The notes: generated by a model from the sequence alone, not told the origin. A stretch of 12,709 nucleotides of DNA from Burkholderiales bacterium (GCA_021298875.1 JAJTHJ010000120.1:1-12709); one strand, 5' to 3'; shown: positions 1 to 6,938, counted from the stretch's first letter. Made by a program: numbers and translations.

Positions 1-410
1 CGCGCGCTCACACAGGCCAGCGTCTGCGCCGGCGCCGACTTCAGCACGACGTCCCAAAGGGGCGGCTGCTCGGCCTGCGCCAGCAGCGCCAGCCGCGTGT
101 CCAGCCGGGCCAAACGTTCGGCGGCGGCCGACGCTTCGCGGGCGATCTGGGCGCGGCGCTCGGCGAGTGCCGAGGCCAGCGCGGCGTCGGCGTCGGGCCG
201 GTCGATCAGCCCGGCCAGATCCTTCAGCGGTAGCCCAAGATCCGACAGGGCACGGATGCGGTGCAGCCGCGGCAACTGCGCCGCCGAGTACGAGCGATAG
301 TCGGTAAAGCGGTCCACCTGGGCCGGCCGCAGCAGGCCGAGTTCGTCGTAGTGGCGCAGCATCCGCACGGACACTTGCGCGATTCGGGAGAATTCGCCGA
401 TCCGGAACAT
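1..410 (-). CDS. MerR-family transcriptional regulator (partial, C-terminus off the left edge)
   Basis: This reading frame starts at ATG 410 on the minus strand and stays open to the window edge, giving 136 residues without a stop. It opens with a winged helix-turn-helix: IGEFSRIAQVS at residues 4-14, then VRMLRHYDELGLLRP, the signature of MerR DNA-recognition domains. Next comes an Ala/Arg/Leu-rich helix at about 75-113 that fits the MerR dimerisation coiled coil. The last visible residues (WDVVLKSAPAQTLACVS) look like the start of a GyrI-like effector-binding domain, as in BltR/BmrR-type multidrug regulators. That last point is inference from a short stretch. The gene is divergent from the CPBP protease gene, with only 50 bases between the starts. 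MerR proteins often control a divergent neighbour, so that gene is a candidate target. A weak minus-strand CACAAT -10-like hexamer lies in the gap. The ligand cannot be read from what is visible. Confidence 0.87.
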   Translation of the reverse strand, partial: MFRIGEFSRIAQVSVRMLRHYDELGLLRPAQVDRFTDYRSYSAAQLPRLHRIRALSDLGLPLKDLAGLIDRPDADAALASALAERRAQIAREASAAAERLARLDTRLALLAQAEQPPLWDVVLKSAPAQTLACVSA

Positions 411-460
411 GGCGGGCCGGATTGTGGCGCAGTCTCGCGCCCGTGCCGAACTCACTTTCC

Positions 461-1174
461 ATGCTGGCAAGCGATCTCGTTTATGCGATGGCGGCGGCCT
501 TGCTGCTGCCGGCGCTCGCCTGGCGCGACCGCGCTCGGCGCGGCTACGCGCTGCTCTTTGTCGCTCTGCTGGCGCTGTATCTGCTGCTGCCGGCCTTTGC
601 CGGCCCGCTGCATGCGCCGGTGCCGCTGCCCGACGCGACTTGGACGGCCGCGCCCTGGCTGCGGCAGGCGGTCACGCTGGTACTGCTGGGGGTGGCCGCA
701 CTGTGGCTGGTGCGCACGCTGGGCTTCACGCGCGCCGAGCTTGGCCTGACCCTCGCGCAGCGCCCCGGCTCGCTCGTCCCGTGCGTCGTCGTCGCGCTGA
801 TGGCGGTGGCCGCCAACTACGCGGTGAGCAGCCTGTCGTCGTTCCGGTTGCCGCCGGTGCCGCTGGAGGTATGGCTGTACCAGGCCACGGCGCCGGGGCT
901 GGTGGAGGAGCTGGCGTTTCGCGGTCTGCTGCTGGCGCTGGCCGACCGCGCTATGCCGCCTGCGCGAAGCTTGGCCGGTGCGCAGCTTGGCTGGGGCGCG
1001 CTCGTCGTCACACTGGTCTTCTGGGCGCTGCACGGCTTCTCGCTCGGCACCGCGCTCGGCGTGCTGCCGGCTGCACTGCTCTACGTCTGGTTGCGTGCCC
1101 GCAGCGGCAGCCTGCTGTGGCCGGTGCTGGCGCACAATCTGTGGAATCTCTCCGTCCTTGCTGCCCACCTCTAA
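461..1174 (+). CDS. CPBP-family intramembrane metalloprotease (CAAX protease / Abi type)
   Basis: This is a 237-residue, strongly hydrophobic protein with several Leu/Ala-rich membrane segments, starting with a helix at about residues 8-20. The three conserved motifs of the CPBP (CAAX protease and bacteriocin-processing, 'Abi') family are present in order: E149-E150-L-A-F-R154 (EExxxR), F187-W-A-L-H191 (FxxxH) and H225-N-L-W-N229 (HxxxN). These residues form the presumed intramembrane active site. Family members process prenylated or small secreted peptides, or act in immunity to bacteriocins; the substrate here is unknown. I chose ATG 461. TTG 422 and GTG 443 are in frame but add a short polar leader, and none of the three has a clear Shine-Dalgarno sequence. 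The gene is divergent from a MerR regulator and ends 6 bases before the oxidoreductase gene, so co-transcription is likely. The family call is firm; the biological role is not. Confidence 0.9.
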   Translation: MLASDLVYAMAAALLLPALAWRDRARRGYALLFVALLALYLLLPAFAGPLHAPVPLPDATWTAAPWLRQAVTLVLLGVAALWLVRTLGFTRAELGLTLAQRPGSLVPCVVVALMAVAANYAVSSLSSFRLPPVPLEVWLYQATAPGLVEELAFRGLLLALADRAMPPARSLAGAQLGWGALVVTLVFWALHGFSLGTALGVLPAALLYVWLRARSGSLLWPVLAHNLWNLSVLAAHL

Positions 1175-1180
1175 ATCGCC

Positions 1181-2299
1181 ATGCCCAAGCTTTTCGAACC
1201 GCTCACCCTGCGCGCGCTCACCCTGCCCAACCGGATCATGGTCTCGCCGATGTGCCAGTACTCGGCCGTCGATGGCCGCGCGACCGACTGGCACTTCGCT
1301 CATTTGGGTTCGCTCGCCCTGTCCGGCGCGGGGCTGCTGTGTCTGGAGGCGACCGCGGTGGCGCCCGAGGGGCGTATCACGCCCGGCTGTCTCGGGCTGT
1401 GGGACGACGCTTGCGAAGCGGCGCTGGCGCCGGTGGTGCGGATGATCCGCAACGTGTCGCCGATCAAGCTGGCCATTCAGCTGGCGCATGCCGGCCGCAA
1501 GGCCTCCAGCGCCCGGCCCTGGGAGGGCGGAAAACTCATCGCGCCCGCCGCCGGCGGTTGGTTGCCGGTGGCGCCGAGTGCGGTGCCGCACGCGGTGGAC
1601 GAGGCGGCGCCGCGCGAACTGTCGCGTGCGGAAATCGCGGCGCTGCCCGCCGCGTTCGGCGCCGCCGCGCAACGCGCCGCACGGTTGGGGTTCGATGCGA
1701 TCGAAGTGCACATGGCGCACGGCTATCTGCTGCACGAGTTCTTGTCGCCGCTCGCCAACCAGCGGACCGACGAGTACGGTGGCTCGTTCGACAACCGCGT
1801 GCGGCTGCCGCTGGCGGTGTTCGATGCGGTGCGCGCGGCGTTTCCCGCCGAGCGCCCGGTCGGCGTGCGCGTCTCGGCGACCGACTGGCTCGACGGCGAA
1901 GACAGCTGGACGCTGCCGCAAACGGTGGAACTCGCCCGGCGGCTGAAGGCGCGCGGTTGCGATCTCATCGACGTTTCCAGCGGCGGCATCTCGCCGCGGC
2001 AGAAAATCGCGCTCGGCCCCAGCTATCAAGTGCCGTTGGCCGAAGTCGTGCGCAGCGAGGCCGGGCTGTCCACCGTCGCGGTCGGGCTGATCGCCGATCC
2101 GCACCAGGCTGAGGCCATCGTTGCCAACGGCCAGGCGGACATGGTGGCGCTGGCCCGTGCGTTTCTCTACGACGACCGCTGGGCCTGGCGCGCGGCTGCG
2201 GCGCTGGGCGGGCAGGTCTATGGCCCTCCGCCCTACTACCGCGGCCTGCCCGCCGGCACGCCGCGCATCTTTGGCGATGCGTCGGTCGGACAGCGTTGA
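1181..2299 (+). CDS. NADH:flavin oxidoreductase, old yellow enzyme family (YqjM/NamA-like)
   Basis: This 372-residue FMN-binding TIM-barrel protein has the length and motifs of the YqjM/NamA class of ene-reductases, which reduce activated C=C bonds of enals, enones and maleimides with NAD(P)H. The N-terminal PMCQYSA motif provides C25 and Y27, the class-specific residues that tune the flavin and bind substrate. The QLAHAGRKAS motif follows. The active-site histidine pair is H177 and H180 in VHMAHGYLLHEF. TDEYGGSFDNR is the family core motif, and the phosphate-binding end is GLIADPHQAE plus ADMVALARAFLYD. The start is ATG 1181, six bases after the CPBP stop. No Shine-Dalgarno is obvious, so translation may be coupled to the upstream gene. 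It could be annotated as xenobiotic reductase (XenA-like) or NADPH dehydrogenase. The natural substrate cannot be assigned from sequence. Confidence 0.94.
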   Translation: MPKLFEPLTLRALTLPNRIMVSPMCQYSAVDGRATDWHFAHLGSLALSGAGLLCLEATAVAPEGRITPGCLGLWDDACEAALAPVVRMIRNVSPIKLAIQLAHAGRKASSARPWEGGKLIAPAAGGWLPVAPSAVPHAVDEAAPRELSRAEIAALPAAFGAAAQRAARLGFDAIEVHMAHGYLLHEFLSPLANQRTDEYGGSFDNRVRLPLAVFDAVRAAFPAERPVGVRVSATDWLDGEDSWTLPQTVELARRLKARGCDLIDVSSGGISPRQKIALGPSYQVPLAEVVRSEAGLSTVAVGLIADPHQAEAIVANGQADMVALARAFLYDDRWAWRAAAALGGQVYGPPPYYRGLPAGTPRIFGDASVGQR

Positions 2300-2321
2300 G
2301 TCGCAAGCGGCTGCGTACAAT
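2296..2321 (+). promoter_or_regulatory. Candidate promoter for the ribBX operon
   Basis: TACAAT at 2316-2321 matches the bacterial -10 consensus at five of six positions. It sits about 30 bases before the ribBX ATG. TTGAGT at 2296-2301 is the nearest -35-like hexamer, but the 14-base spacer is shorter than the usual 16-18, so the -35 call is weak. The only gap before ribBX is 52 bases, too short to hold an FMN riboswitch, and I see none. Confidence 0.4.
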
Positions 2322-2351
2322 CCGCTGGGCTTTGCCACCGCGAGGCCGATC

Positions 2352-3497
2352 ATGCTGACCGCTGTCCCCAAGTCCCCGCCCGTCGCTTCACCGCTTGCTT
2401 CCACGCAGGAGATCGTCGAGGAAATCCGCCGCGGCAACATCGTCGTGCTGGTCGACGACGAAGATCGCGAAAACGAGGGCGATCTGGTCTTTGCCGCGGA
2501 CTTCGTCTCGGCCGAGAAGATCAACTTCCTGTCCAAGTACGGCCGCGGGCTGGTCTGCATGCCGATTACTGCTGAGCACGCGGCGCGCCTGAATCTGCCG
2601 CCGATGGCAGCCCAAAACCGCACCGTGCACGGCACCAACTTCACGGTCGCGATCGAAGCGGCCGAGGGTGTCAGCACCGGCATCTCCGCCGCCGACCGCG
2701 CGCACACGATCCGCGTGGCCACCCGACCCCACGCCAAGGCCGCCGACATCGTGCAGCCGGGGCACGTGTTCCCGCTGGTCGCCCAGCCGGGCGGCGTGCT
2801 GATGCGCGCCGGCCACACCGAAGCCTGTTGCGATCTGGCGCGCATGGCCGGCCTGACACCCGCCGCCGTGCTGTGCGAAATCATGAACGACGACGGCAGC
2901 ATGGCGCGGCTGCCGGACCTGATTCCTTTTGCGCAAAAGCACGGACTCAAGATCGGCACGATTGCCGACCTGATCCACTACCGTGCTGCCAACGAGTCGA
3001 TCATCGAGCGCATCGGCCAACGCCAGGTGCGCACGGCGGCGGGCGAATTCCGCCTGATGGTCTACCGCGACACGCCGAGCGGCAATGCGCATGTGGTGCT
3101 GGTGCGCGGCGCCTGGACGGCCCACGACGAGGTGCTGGTGCGCGTGCACGAGCCGACCTCCGTGCTCGACCTGATCGACACCGACGTCAGCCTGCACTCG
3201 TGGCCGGTTGCCCGCGCGCTGGCGACCATCGCGCAGGCTGGCCGCGGCGTGATCGTGCTGCTCAACTGCGGCGAGTCCGCCGCTCAGCTGCTGGGCAAGT
3301 TCAACGCGCTGGCCGATCGCGAAGCCGGCCGCGCCCCGGCGCCGCGCGGCACCAAGCTCGACCTGCGCACCTACGGCGTGGGCGCGCAGATCCTGCGCGA
3401 CCTGGGTGTCGCACGCATGAAGCTGCTCGCCAAGCCGCGCAAAATGCCGTCGATGGCGGGCTACGGTCTGCACGTGACCGGTTATCTGGAGGAGTGA
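2352..3497 (+). CDS. ribBA: 3,4-dihydroxy-2-butanone-4-phosphate synthase fused to a degenerate GTP cyclohydrolase II domain (RibBX type)
   Basis: The first ~210 of 381 residues are a complete RibB, which turns ribulose 5-phosphate into DHBP plus formate for riboflavin synthesis. Metal- and substrate-binding motifs are intact: DDEDRENEGD at 35-44, SKYGRGLVC at 61-69, GTNFTVA with STGISA, QPGHVFPL with H138, and RAGHTEA at 152-158. The C-terminal half aligns by eye with RibA (DLRTYGVGAQILRDLG at 337-352) but lacks the zinc-binding Cys cluster and the surrounding RibA active-site motif. Where RibA has CLTGDVFGSLRCDCG, this protein has a Cys-free stretch after VRVHEPTS. It should therefore not work as GTP cyclohydrolase II. 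This matches the RibBX variant known in Proteobacteria, so a separate ribA is expected elsewhere. ATG 2352 is preceded by GAGG (2342-2345) and the candidate promoter; an upstream in-frame extension to 2121 lies inside the previous gene and was rejected. It heads the riboflavin/nusB/thiL block. Confidence 0.96.
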   Translation: MLTAVPKSPPVASPLASTQEIVEEIRRGNIVVLVDDEDRENEGDLVFAADFVSAEKINFLSKYGRGLVCMPITAEHAARLNLPPMAAQNRTVHGTNFTVAIEAAEGVSTGISAADRAHTIRVATRPHAKAADIVQPGHVFPLVAQPGGVLMRAGHTEACCDLARMAGLTPAAVLCEIMNDDGSMARLPDLIPFAQKHGLKIGTIADLIHYRAANESIIERIGQRQVRTAAGEFRLMVYRDTPSGNAHVVLVRGAWTAHDEVLVRVHEPTSVLDLIDTDVSLHSWPVARALATIAQAGRGVIVLLNCGESAAQLLGKFNALADREAGRAPAPRGTKLDLRTYGVGAQILRDLGVARMKLLAKPRKMPSMAGYGLHVTGYLEE

Positions 3498-3503
3498 TCG
3501 GCC

Positions 3504-4001
3504 ATGGCAGTGGACTTCATTGCGCCCGACCTGGACGGCGCCGGCCTGCGTATCGGCCTCGTGCAGGCGCGCTTCAACGAGTGGGCGGGGCAGGCGCTTG
3601 CTACGGCTTGCATCGCCGAACTGCTCGCGCTCGGCGTGGACGAGGACGACATCACGCACGTGACCGTGCCCGGCGCGCTGGAGATTCCGGTGGCGCTGCG
3701 CAAGCTCGCCGCCAATGAAGACTTCGACGCGCTGATTGCCGTCGGCTGCGTGATCCGCGGCGAAACCTATCACTTCGAAATCGTCTCCGATGTCTCTGCC
3801 CGCGGCGTGGCCGAAGTGGCGCTCGCCACCGGGCTGCCGTTGGCCAACGCGATTCTGACCACCGACACCGAAGAGCAGGCGCGCGCCCGCGTCGAAGAAA
3901 AAGGCCGCGACGCCGCGCGCGTGGCGGTCGAGATGGCGAATCTCTTGTGGAACCTCGACGACGCCGGCGAAGAAGACGGCGCCGAGGAAGACGAGGACTG
4001 A
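3504..4001 (+). CDS. ribH: 6,7-dimethyl-8-ribityllumazine synthase
   Basis: The 165-residue product is lumazine synthase, which condenses DHBP (made by the preceding RibB domain) with 5-amino-6-ribitylamino-uracil, the penultimate riboflavin step. Visible motifs are ARFNEW near residues 22-27 (substrate-binding aromatic), VTVPGALEIPVAL at 53-65, and GCVIRGETYHFEIV at 81-94. The last contains H90, the conserved catalytic histidine. LPLANAILTTDTEEQA is the typical downstream motif. Length is slightly above the common ~155 because of an acidic tail rich in Asp and Glu. A strong Shine-Dalgarno, GGAGGAG (3488-3494), lies nine bases before ATG 3504 and inside the end of ribBX. Family members assemble into pentamers or 60-mers in the cytoplasm. 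Confidence 0.98.
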   Translation: MAVDFIAPDLDGAGLRIGLVQARFNEWAGQALATACIAELLALGVDEDDITHVTVPGALEIPVALRKLAANEDFDALIAVGCVIRGETYHFEIVSDVSARGVAEVALATGLPLANAILTTDTEEQARARVEEKGRDAARVAVEMANLLWNLDDAGEEDGAEEDED

Positions 4002-4466
4002 GTGTCGCCGCAAACCGCTCCCGCAAAGCCCGAACGCGGCAACCGCAGCGCGCGCCGCCGTGCGCGCGAACTGGCGCTGCAAGGGCTGTATCAATGGCTG
4101 GTCGGCGGCCAGGACGTCGCCGCGGTCGAAGGCCACTTGATGGAAGCCGAAGGCTTCGACCGCGCCGACCGCGAGCACTTTCGCGCGTTGCTGCACGGTG
4201 CGATCGACGGCGCGCCCGAACTGCGCGCGCGCTTTGCCCCGCTGATCGACCGCGACGTGGCGCTGTTGTCGCCCGTGGAGCACGCGATCCTGCTGATTGG
4301 CACCTACGAGTTGCAGCGCCACCCGGAGATTCCGTTTCGCGTGGTGATCAACGAAGCGGTGGAACTCGCCAAGAGCTTCGGCGGCACCGAAGGCTTCAAG
4401 TACGTCAACGGCGTGCTGGATAAGGTGGCGGCGGAAGTGCGCGGCGCGGAAGCCAGCCGAGGCTAG
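4002..4466 (+). CDS. nusB: Transcription antitermination factor NusB
   Basis: The 154-residue product is NusB, the RNA-binding partner of NusE (ribosomal protein S10). Together they bind boxA and support antitermination of rRNA operons. The all-helical fold is recognisable from the N-terminal Arg-rich helix RRRARELALQGLYQW, then LLSPVEHAILLIGTYEL, then IPFRVVINEAVELAKSFGGTEGFKYVNGVLDK, the family's most conserved C-terminal region. The start is GTG 4002, which follows the ribH stop with no gap. GAGG at 3993-3996 serves as a ribosome-binding site. A ribH-nusB pair is widespread in proteobacteria. Confidence 0.97.
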   Translation: MSPQTAPAKPERGNRSARRRARELALQGLYQWLVGGQDVAAVEGHLMEAEGFDRADREHFRALLHGAIDGAPELRARFAPLIDRDVALLSPVEHAILLIGTYELQRHPEIPFRVVINEAVELAKSFGGTEGFKYVNGVLDKVAAEVRGAEASRG

Positions 4467-4468
4467 CC

Positions 4469-4834
4469 GTGGGGGAGAAACACGACCACCTCTTCAAGCG
4501 CGAGGCGGTCGAGTGGCGTGTCTGGGTCGGGCTGGCCTCGATTTGCGCTGGCGTCACAACAATGCCGCTGGGGTTCTGGTTTGCCGGACATGCCGTGACA
4601 GCCACCGGCTTTCTTCTGTTTTTCGCCGGCGCGGCGCTGTTTGCTACGGAGCGCCAGTTTCAGCGCGTGCTTCGCACGGAACGGGAAGCAAACGTGCACA
4701 GCCGGCACCCCGGACTCGTCGGCGGTGACGTCCACAATCATTCGGGTTGGCTTTCGGGCTGGAGAAAGTCGGGTCCGACGATCGAGGCATCGGACCCGTC
4801 TGGAGGTGGTGGCGAAACTTCGGGCGGCGACTGA
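4469..4834 (+). CDS. Small two-helix membrane protein of unknown function
   Basis: I do not recognise this 121-residue protein. It starts at GTG 4469, two bases after the nusB stop, with GAGG at 4459-4462 as ribosome-binding site, and it ends nine bases before thiL. This spacing supports a real gene in the operon. The first ~19 residues are polar (HDHLFKREAVEWR). Two hydrophobic segments follow, about 20-40 (VGLASICAGVTTMPLGFWFAG) and 42-58 (VTATGFLLFFAGAALFA), consistent with a helical hairpin in the inner membrane. After that comes a basic stretch (ERQFQRVLRTERE) and a low-complexity Gly/Ser/Asp tail containing VHNHSGW. There are no catalytic motifs. The base composition of the hairpin part is a little less GC-rich than the flanking genes. 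A link to nusB or thiL is not shown by the sequence. Confidence 0.7.
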   Translation: MGEKHDHLFKREAVEWRVWVGLASICAGVTTMPLGFWFAGHAVTATGFLLFFAGAALFATERQFQRVLRTEREANVHSRHPGLVGGDVHNHSGWLSGWRKSGPTIEASDPSGGGGETSGGD

Positions 4835-4843
4835 CGCGGTTCG

Positions 4844-5875
4844 ATGGGTGAATTCGAACTGATCGCCCGCTACTTCACGCGCCCGCCCGCGGCGGGCGGG
4901 ATGGTGGCGCGCGGCGTAGGCGACGACTGTGCGGTGCTCGACCTGGGCGACCGCTGGCTGGCGTTGACGACCGACATGCTGGTCGAGGGGCGGCACTTCT
5001 TCGCCGGCGCCGAACCGGAAGCGCTCGGGCACAAGGCGCTGGCGGTTAACTTGTCTGATCTGGCAGCGGCGGGGGCGGCGCCGCGCTGCTTCTTTCTGGC
5101 GCTGGCGCTGCCGCAGGCGGACGAGGTCTGGCTGGCGGCGTTCTCGCGCGGAATGCTGGCACTGGCCGATGCGCACGGCTGCACGCTGGCGGGCGGCGAC
5201 ACCACTCGATCTTCCGCGGGAGGCCCGCTGACGATTTGCATCACGGCGGTTGGCGAGACGCCGCCCGGTGCGGCGCTCAGTAGGGCCGGCGCGCTGGTGG
5301 GCGACGATCTGTGGGTTTCGGGCGAGGTGGGCGATGCGGCGCTGGCGCTGGAACGCCTACGGTCTGCCGTCGCCCCGGCGCAGGCCGGGGCCCAGTGTCT
5401 TTGCAGCACGACACTGGGCCCCGGCCTGCGCCGGGGCGACGGCGCGCTCGACGCCATCCGCCAACGCCTCGACCGCCCCGAACCCCGCGTCGCGCTCGGC
5501 CTGCGCCTGCGTGGCTTGGCTTCGAGTTGTATCGACGTCTCCGACGGGCTGCTCGGCGATCTCGGCCACATCCGCGAGCGGTCGGGCGTGGGGGCGGAAC
5601 TGTTGTGGTCCGCGGTTCCGCGCTCGCCCACGCTGCGGGCACAGCCGCCAGAGGTGGAACAACGCTGCGCGCTTGCCGGCGGCGACGACTACGAAGTGCT
5701 TTTCACCGCTGCGCCCGCGCAGCGCGACGCGGTACAGACGGCGGGCGCCGCGGCGGGTGTTGCGGTCAAGCGGATCGGCCGCATCACGGCCGAGCCGGGC
5801 TGCCGCGTGCTCGATGCCGACGGTCGCATGATCGACACGGCCGGCCTCGCGTCGTTCGACCACTTTGCGCCATGA
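4844..5875 (+). CDS. thiL: Thiamine-monophosphate kinase, with an in-frame palindromic repeat insertion
   Basis: ThiL phosphorylates thiamine monophosphate with ATP to give thiamine diphosphate. All family motifs are present in order: GVGDDCAVL (24-32), TTDMLVEGRHF (42-52) for metal and nucleotide, NLSDLAAAGAAP (69-80), LAGGDTTR (115-122), SGEVGDAALAL (159-169), IDVSDGLLGDLGHI (230-243) and LAGGDDYEVLF (278-288). At 343 residues it is about 20 longer than usual. The excess is residues 175-200, encoded entirely by a perfect inverted repeat (5366-5443) of exactly 26 codons, so the frame is kept. The insertion falls between the GEVGDAALAL helix and the RPEPR segment, outside the catalytic motifs, in a region I expect to be a surface loop. 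The enzyme is therefore probably active. ATG 4844 lies nine bases after the preceding stop, and the stop overlaps the pgpA start (ATGA). Confidence 0.97.
   Translation: MGEFELIARYFTRPPAAGGMVARGVGDDCAVLDLGDRWLALTTDMLVEGRHFFAGAEPEALGHKALAVNLSDLAAAGAAPRCFFLALALPQADEVWLAAFSRGMLALADAHGCTLAGGDTTRSSAGGPLTICITAVGETPPGAALSRAGALVGDDLWVSGEVGDAALALERLRSAVAPAQAGAQCLCSTTLGPGLRRGDGALDAIRQRLDRPEPRVALGLRLRGLASSCIDVSDGLLGDLGHIRERSGVGAELLWSAVPRSPTLRAQPPEVEQRCALAGGDDYEVLFTAAPAQRDAVQTAGAAAGVAVKRIGRITAEPGCRVLDADGRMIDTAGLASFDHFAP
5366..5443. repeat. Perfect 34-bp inverted repeat (paired REP-like element) inside thiL
   Basis: Left arm 5366-5399 and right arm 5410-5443 are exact reverse complements (34 of 34 by direct comparison) around a 10-base loop at 5400-5409. 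Each arm also contains its own small palindrome, CCCCGGC-GCAG-GCCGGGG, so the element reads as two REP units head to head. It encodes AVAPAQAGAQ...LGPGLRRGDG within ThiL. Peptides of the form PAQAG...GLRRGD are the usual translation of this repeat type in GC-rich betaproteobacteria. The transcript should fold into a very stable hairpin within the coding region. Confidence 0.96.
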
Positions 5876-6372
5876 CCGCGCCGGTGCGCCCGGACGGCAA
5901 GTTCCTGCTCGCCCACCCGGCGCACTGGATCGCGCTGGGCCTGGGCAGCGGGCTGCCGCGCATCGCTCCCGGCACCTGGGGCACATTGGCAGGATGGGCG
6001 CTCTTCGTCGCGCTCGACCCCTGGCTCGCGGGCGGCGGCTGGCCCTGGGCGGTGCTGGGCGTGTTTGCCGTCGGCGCCTGGGCCGCCCAGGTCACCGGCC
6101 GGCACCTGGGCGCGGCGGACTGCTCGCATATCGTGATCGACGAGATCGTCGCCTTCTGGATCGTGCTGCTGATGTTGCCGGCGGATACCGCGTATCCGGT
6201 CGTGCAGCAGGCGGCGGCCTTTCTGATCTTCCGTTTGTTCGATATCGTGAAGCCGCCACCGATCCGCGCGGTGGACATTCGCTTCAAGAACGGGCTGGGC
6301 GTGATGGCGGACGATCTGATCGCGGCCTTCTACACGCTGCTGGTGTTTGCTCTTTGGGTGCGGCTCACATGA
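5872..6372 (+). CDS. pgpA: Phosphatidylglycerophosphatase A
   Basis: The 166-residue inner-membrane product removes the phosphate from phosphatidylglycerophosphate to give phosphatidylglycerol. Family motifs are GSGLPRIAPGTWGT (25-38), the acidic metal-binding IDEIVAFWI (89-97), FRLFDIVKPPPI (120-131) and NGLGVMADDLIA (140-151), whose aspartates complete the Mg site. Hydrophobic segments lie at about 38-50, 58-72, 92-104 and 149-163. The start ATG 5872 overlaps the thiL stop and the stop overlaps the cinA start, both as ATGA. This suggests translational coupling along the operon. A thiL-pgpA pair is common in proteobacteria. Confidence 0.96.
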   Translation: MTAPVRPDGKFLLAHPAHWIALGLGSGLPRIAPGTWGTLAGWALFVALDPWLAGGGWPWAVLGVFAVGAWAAQVTGRHLGAADCSHIVIDEIVAFWIVLLMLPADTAYPVVQQAAAFLIFRLFDIVKPPPIRAVDIRFKNGLGVMADDLIAAFYTLLVFALWVRLT

Positions 6373-6893
6373 CCGACGTTGCACACCGGCTCTACACGCT
6401 GGCCGAACGGCTGGGCGGCCTGCTGCATGCGCAGCGGCTCGTGCTCGCCACGGCCGAGTCGTGCACCGCCGGCGGCATCGGTTTTGCGGTCACGCAGACC
6501 CCCGGCTCCAGCGCCTGGTACGACCGCGGCTACATCACCTACTCCAACGAATCCAAGCAACAGATGCTGGGCGTACCCGGCAAGTACCTGGCCGCGTACG
6601 GCGCGGTCAGCGAGCCGGTGGCGCGCGCGATGGCGCTGGGCGCGCTGGCGCACGGCCACGCACAGATCGCGGTGGCGGTGACCGGCATCGCCGGCCCCGA
6701 CGGCGGCAGCGCGGACAAGCCCGTGGGCACGGTCTGCTTTGCCTGGGCGATGCAGCGCGACCCGGCCGGTGCGCCCTGGGCCAAGACCGCCGCGCTCCAC
6801 TTCGACGGCGACCGCGCGGCGGTGCGCACGCAAACCATCGTCGCTGCACTGGAAGGGTTGATCGACTTGCTGGTCGAGCGGCAGGATGTTTAG
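6369..6893 (+). CDS. pncC: CinA-family nicotinamide-nucleotide amidohydrolase (PncC type)
   Basis: The 174-residue protein is a stand-alone CinA C-terminal domain, which deamidates nicotinamide mononucleotide to nicotinic acid mononucleotide in NAD recycling. Motifs are LATAESCTAGG (27-36) with the presumed nucleophile S31, GYITYSNESK (54-63) with the conserved Tyr and Lys, and VTGIAGPDGGS followed by KPVGTV. The N-terminal molybdopterin-binding-like domain of full-length CinA is absent, as is usual for the E. coli-type PncC. The start overlaps the pgpA stop. The annotation could equally read 'CinA family protein'. It is the last gene of the tight operon; the next 213 bases hold no confident gene. 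Confidence 0.95.
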   Translation: MTDVAHRLYTLAERLGGLLHAQRLVLATAESCTAGGIGFAVTQTPGSSAWYDRGYITYSNESKQQMLGVPGKYLAAYGAVSEPVARAMALGALAHGHAQIAVAVTGIAGPDGGSADKPVGTVCFAWAMQRDPAGAPWAKTAALHFDGDRAAVRTQTIVAALEGLIDLLVERQDV

Positions 6894-6917
6894 CTGGTCA
6901 GCGGGTCGCCGACGTGC

Positions 6918-6938
6918 AGGGCGCGCTTGGCCCGCCCT
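6918..6938 (+). terminator. Weak hairpin downstream of the cinA-family gene
   Basis: AGGGCG (6918-6923) pairs with CGCCCT (6933-6938) around a nine-base loop, 24 bases after the stop of the last operon gene. There is no T-run after it, so it is at best a weak or Rho-assisted end. In such GC-rich DNA a six-base stem can arise by chance. Confidence 0.2.

Noticed and set aside
97..300. Short plus-strand frame of 67 codons in the first 300 bases
   Set aside because: It is antisense to the MerR gene, whose winged helix-turn-helix is unambiguous on the minus strand.
409..2112. A 567-codon plus-strand frame overlapping the CPBP and oxidoreductase genes
   Set aside because: Arg/Ala-rich out-of-frame translation of two recognised genes.
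2300..2351. FMN riboswitch before ribBX
   Set aside because: The gap is only 52 bases, too short for the RFN aptamer, and none of its conserved segments is visible.
452..2959. An 835-codon open frame on the minus strand antisense to the CPBP, oxidoreductase and ribBX genes
   Set aside because: It is Arg/Gln/His/Pro-rich with no domain motifs and lies opposite three genes with clear family signatures. Long antisense frames are expected at this G+C.
2388..4322. A 644-codon minus-strand frame across ribBX, ribH and nusB
   Set aside because: Same reasons: no motifs, and it is fully covered by recognised genes in the other direction.
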